Part shown: piece by piece, positions 17,001 to 17,605 of the stretch
Position numbering within the stretch: position 1 is the first letter of the stretch
Layout: each line of letters opens with the position of its first letter
DNA from: an uncultured Akkermansia sp.
GTDB lineage: Bacteria > Verrucomicrobiota > Verrucomicrobiia > Verrucomicrobiales > Akkermansiaceae
Direction: 5' to 3'
Assembly (NCBI GenBank): GCA_904501955.1
Contig: CAJGCY010000040.1
Span: 1 to 17,605, forward strand
DNA: 17,605 nt
Position numbers and translations under genes: made by a program
Notes under the pieces: generated by a model
Seen by the model: only the letters and a program-made list of their open reading frames with translations
The model's database searches: none
What the model was told of the DNA's origin: nothing

Positions 17001-17468
17001 AGCGAGGCGACTATCCTCGGCGCGCCCTACAGCTGGTCGCAGGATGCCCTGCAGTTGGATGCCCGCCTCACCTGGGGCAAGAGCATCAGCGACAAGACCG
17101 CCGTGAGCGCCTTTGCGGGCTTGCAGTACCTCACTACGGACAGCGGGGAGTGCGCAGGCATCAAGACAGGCTCGCTGCAGAACCTCCGCGCCGAGCTCGG
17201 CGTGGGTGCCAGCCTCAAACTGGGTGAAAACACGCTGGTATTCGGTGAGTTGAGCTTCATCGGCGACATGGTGCGCAACAATCCCACCGCCGTCATCGGT
17301 GATGACCGCACCCACGGCACGAACCCCGGCCGCGTGGGCCTCAACCTCAGCGTGGGCGCACAGCATCAGCTGAGCGAAGATTGGAGCGTGAATGCCTCCT
17401 ACAGCCTGGAGCTCATGGAGAACAGCACCAGCCACAGCCTGAACGTGGGCGCGAGCTATAGCTTCTAA
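11022..17468 (+). CDS. Giant type Va autotransporter with PATR-repeat passenger
   Basis: This 2148-residue protein is predicted to thread its own beta-helix passenger through an outer-membrane barrel. The signal peptide is at 1-25 (MKLRLNKTLRAAVMGAML, cleavage near TATA). Passenger segment one runs to about 475. A W-x-G-x-W block (about 480) precedes five tandem PATR modules of about 110 residues (about 565-1085, for example SYSGGTLVQGGTL). A YTLLSF strand (about 1172), a second W block (about 1220) and a sixth PATR (about 1320) follow, then a different repeat of about 52 residues (1490-1730). A third YTLFSF strand (about 1768) leads to an acidic linker (EEEVEAEE) and a helical span (STWGTVGASRAFGETIASRG). 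The autotransporter beta-domain (about 1900-2148) ends in YSF, the C-terminal Phe expected for BAM-dependent insertion. I see no protease triad in the passenger, so adhesion or surface coating is likelier than enzymatic function. Confidence 0.92.
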   Translation: MKLRLNKTLRAAVMGAMLLGGTATAANDLSALNNTTNLLLEYGVAYDTVTLMDYGAVTMHYPLAEEDVRYDMRYRTSIEQLKVSGYGGYVVGVAADAYYGQGAMGSSAFTGEIQVDSLSGSGLMTFVGCGTYGVNIFKVSDVHDFSGNIIIENQSLACSRYTTTFNMAVLQLESCEMAGFIGMQPADTRTNQDRNRIAFGVAGDLTIGGLNSADGSTRVYSGRLLESDYAHEIHVDIPFENFYEEEAHTLTINADKTLQHTFRGKVYGSLSIVMQGLGRQNFTGDMSDFDGSITVNSGSLYIEESVRPASVAVYTGDFGVGGMLSTTGALNMRDGFILANGVTAKAGSFSGCNEIETSALTGTTWTLNLTPENEKSAVVTVDNTARTGRITLDGFELVYDAAQMYNGEYKLFTYEGTLNIVLDKLAFSLDGEALTLGEQGESQLYLADSVVNGVHWYTLMLSVTDGGLVRPRDKATTLTWVADDGVWAVDYGHFEHCWSGSANNLNFLNGDSVVFSQAADVRLRGKVEPASVKINLSSGTLRFLAEDADACLAGKTALAIDAPGGAVEIHTANTFTGGTQMSAGALSLGHAQALGSGKVVLSGGSLDFNALAVANAVQVKGAVELLGGANYAGALELVSGSLSGDALNVAGDMQVKSGSISNALVGSGRVVKSGSGSVLLSGESSYSGGTRVSGGTLQLGSAQALGSGEVTLTSGTLDAADHAFANALTVEGTVSLHAAAYAGELTLKSGRINGSVLHLAQDATLQSGTVALQLSGTAGVVKFGSGSVTLSAANSYAGDTLVQAGTLTLGHATAAGSGALLLQGGTLSLGGKAVANALLVQGAATVKGGSAYTGALTLQSGALKGETLQLLAAATLHEGSVANVLKGSGAVQKLGAGTVTLTAANSYSGGTLVQGGTLVAGHASAFGSGEIALGAACLDLNAKAVANSLRVTGEAQLLNAGSYKGSLVLEGGALSGSAVQLSKDASLLSGSVANVLSGSAAVVKQGAGSVLLSAANSYSGGTQVQGGTLVAGHAAAFGTGGLCLEDGVVDFAGLQVANAVQVQADATLRGATAFAGAIKLQGGTLTAGELTLSAASSSLVFNGGALQGNVTLQSGELVVQSAASLSGDLQLQGGNVVFSSSAAGTQLSVAQQVVLAEDTVFIFDARPEEKLYTLLSFDSWSGSLENLTLTTRYHSPIEYEFVLDEHSLSVRVLDSSAVLYWNASKGTWAEGAISAWGQEDGSAADSGFCAGDFVIINRSATLTIEGEVAPSAVLVEADKSVTFKTSYNKKTGEFSGSLTGSAVLTKRGKGTLTLNDGNEYTGGTFIEAGTVKAAGVASFGSGAITLSGGAVDLASKAVANDIVLEGSAAVKGGKKYAGVFTMSEGELLKGSVVNVAEVATLKAGVVNGTLSGEGTVVVSGDVMLGTSGKITADTLDVQGSLSVSSKGLAMNSKASVITLSGGTLSSEGKISAFSMNMTGGTLDVTNAKPMSITLKDAFVATDGADIDLYGALTANQLTLEGVDLSLAMDEADIAPKVQPKAQSITLKGKNVLNTISNSELDIAGKVSVTGDLALADSSLSLHDVAGAAKPKAQGLTVKGALAVEDSTLSTTGSVSAAALTATGSVISIAAQEGLAAQSLKLTRKELSKGVPQDNVLTGSALYVNGSMSVAGNLEMLGSFISLRDYSGKNKAMGLSVKGDLTVGSGSVLSLTGALSAKNLTLEAGSYLMLGSAKLSTVKVGGALTLNGVVDVDLGFTVTEKDVAKGKAYTLFSFKSLVGDVSNLTLGYEGEYTLALNAKGTAITLTVDDAAAWNAYVADIQESLDAAPAVADAVDTPEEEVEAEELLLKPVAAAADVDPLLAKVADTLVQSTWGTVGASRAFGETIASRGRNATQLDDGKGAAWLSVMGGSSRISSADGHNGADFTLSGAAFGVEGRVGEKSTLGVAVGNSWGKVSTFSAFPVDQDSMHVGIYGNHTLTKSLTLSWMATHTRTESEATILGAPYSWSQDALQLDARLTWGKSISDKTAVSAFAGLQYLTTDSGECAGIKTGSLQNLRAELGVGASLKLGENTLVFGELSFIGDMVRNNPTAVIGDDRTHGTNPGRVGLNLSVGAQHQLSEDWSVNASYSLELMENSTSHSLNVGASYSF
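12714..14275 (+). repeat. Tandem PATR-module array inside the autotransporter gene
   Basis: Five in-frame modules repeat every 324-339 bp. The S/T-x-S/A-GG/D-T turn falls near 12750, 13083, 13407, 13746 and 14079. Each module reads roughly VVK-GSGSVLLSAANSYSGG, then TLVQGGTL-GHA, AFGSGE, LDL, AVANAL and SGSVANVL. The fourth and fifth modules are the most alike: 13758-13790 and 14091-14123 differ at one base of 33. This points to recent duplication or gene conversion. Confidence 0.85.
15485..16215 (+). repeat. Second in-frame repeat class in the autotransporter passenger
   Basis: Near 15491, 15648, 15803, 15938 and 16101 the translation returns to the motif Q-S/G-I/L-T-L/V-K-G or a close variant (SITLKD, SITLKG, LTVKG, LKLTRK, LSVKGD). 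The first three are spaced by about 155 bp and the others by 135-163 bp. Most motifs are followed by a V-x-G-x-L-x-L-x-x-S-x-L-S-L strand pair. It is distinct from the PATR modules upstream and diverged at the base level. Confidence 0.6.
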
Positions 17469-17492
17469 ACCACTCCACACAGCATATTTCCA

Positions 17493-17518
17493 GCGCGTAG
17501 GGGCATTCCCCTGCGCGC
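17493..17518 (+). terminator. Terminator hairpin after the autotransporter gene
   Basis: GCGCGTAGGGG (17493-17503) pairs with CCCCTGCGCGC (17508-17518) around CATT: 11 pairs with one G-U. Only a short, broken T run follows (CTTTGCCT), so it may need help from another factor. It sits 24 bases after the TAA at 17466-17468. Confidence 0.7.
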
Positions 17519-17536
17519 CTTTGCCTCCCCAGTGCG

Positions 17537-17555
17537 CGATAAATCGGAATTTGTA
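17537..17555 (+). repeat. Solo end of the repeat family in a gene leader
   Basis: These 19 bases match the left end of copy B (6597-6615) at 17 positions, including the first 13 (CGATAAATCGGAA). The three bases before it (GCG) are also shared. The rest of the element does not follow: a gene starts 9 bases later. It may be an excision remnant, a degraded end, or a functional motif that the element also carries. Confidence 0.5.
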
Positions 17556-17564
17556 GGTGAGATA

Positions 17565-17605
17565 ATGATTATTTTAGTTACAGGAGCATCGCATACGGGC
17601 AAAAC
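17565..17605 (+). CDS. P-loop NTPase, first 13 codons only (runs off the window)
   Basis: The ATG at 17565 opens MIILVTGASHTGKT, the last residue being incomplete in the window. The segment is a hydrophobic beta strand followed by a Walker A loop, G-ASHT-G-K-T, so the product binds ATP or GTP. AGGTGAG, ending 4 bases before the ATG, is a good ribosome binding site, the best in the window. The subfamily cannot be told from so short a piece; a small kinase or an AAA-type ATP-binding protein is possible. The autotransporter terminator separates it from the gene before. Confidence 0.65.
   Translation, partial: MIILVTGASHTGK

Noticed and set aside
15033..17480. Very long minus-strand open frame (815 codons) opposite the autotransporter
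   Set aside because: It lies entirely within the 3' end of a clear plus-strand gene with signal peptide, repeats and barrel. Its translation is His/Arg/Gln-rich with no recognisable domain, as expected of an antisense shadow in GC-rich repetitive DNA.

Overview
The window looks like a chromosomal segment of a gut-type Verrucomicrobiota bacterium, most likely Akkermansia or a close relative. This is inferred from family content, since no marker gene was compared. The main clues are a Gram-negative autotransporter with a C-terminal Phe, a PEP-CTERM protein ending in the PEP-TTTTLSLLALAALAARRRRR style of tail that I associate with Akkermansia, a secreted glycoside hydrolase family 2 enzyme with a nested discoidin-like domain, a DUF2851 protein, and a surface protein built from the GGAI/FxxN repeats known from chlamydial Pmp proteins (same PVC superphylum).

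Layout. Positions 1-375 hold the right part of an intergenic, hairpin-rich repeat element (copy A). On the minus strand follow a DUF2851 protein (406-1806) and, directly abutting it, a STAS-domain protein (1807-2355) that together form an operon with their own promoter. Upstream on the same strand is hemC, hydroxymethylbilane synthase (2446-3378). A 110-bp divergent promoter region separates hemC from a large secreted GH2 enzyme on the plus strand (3489-6425). Positions 6426-7166 hold no gene. They contain a possible terminator, a complete 464-bp copy of the repeat element (copy B, 6597-7060) with perfect 19-bp inverted ends, and a strong terminator for the next gene. Two giant surface-protein genes then diverge from a 189-bp control region: a 1221-residue Pmp-like PEP-CTERM protein (minus, 7167-10832) and a 2148-residue type V autotransporter (plus, 11022-17468). 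After a terminator, the window ends in the first 13 codons of a P-loop NTPase gene, whose leader carries a solo copy of the repeat-element end.

How the parts relate. hemC and the STAS/DUF2851 pair look like housekeeping or regulatory genes. The GH2 enzyme fits a mucus- or host-glycan-degrading lifestyle. The two giant proteins are both beta-helix surface proteins sharing a module (Y-x-L-F strand, W-x-G-x-W block, PATR repeat), but they use different C-terminal anchors: a PEP-CTERM tail in one and a self-encoded beta-barrel in the other. Five promoters can be read by eye. All have a TTG-type -35 and exactly 17 bp of spacing, four share the -10 TAGTAT, and several would give very short or no 5' leaders.

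The most novel-looking signals are the inverted-ended, hairpin-mosaic repeat family, including compensatory stem changes between copies, and the Pmp-like passenger joined to a PEP-CTERM tail.
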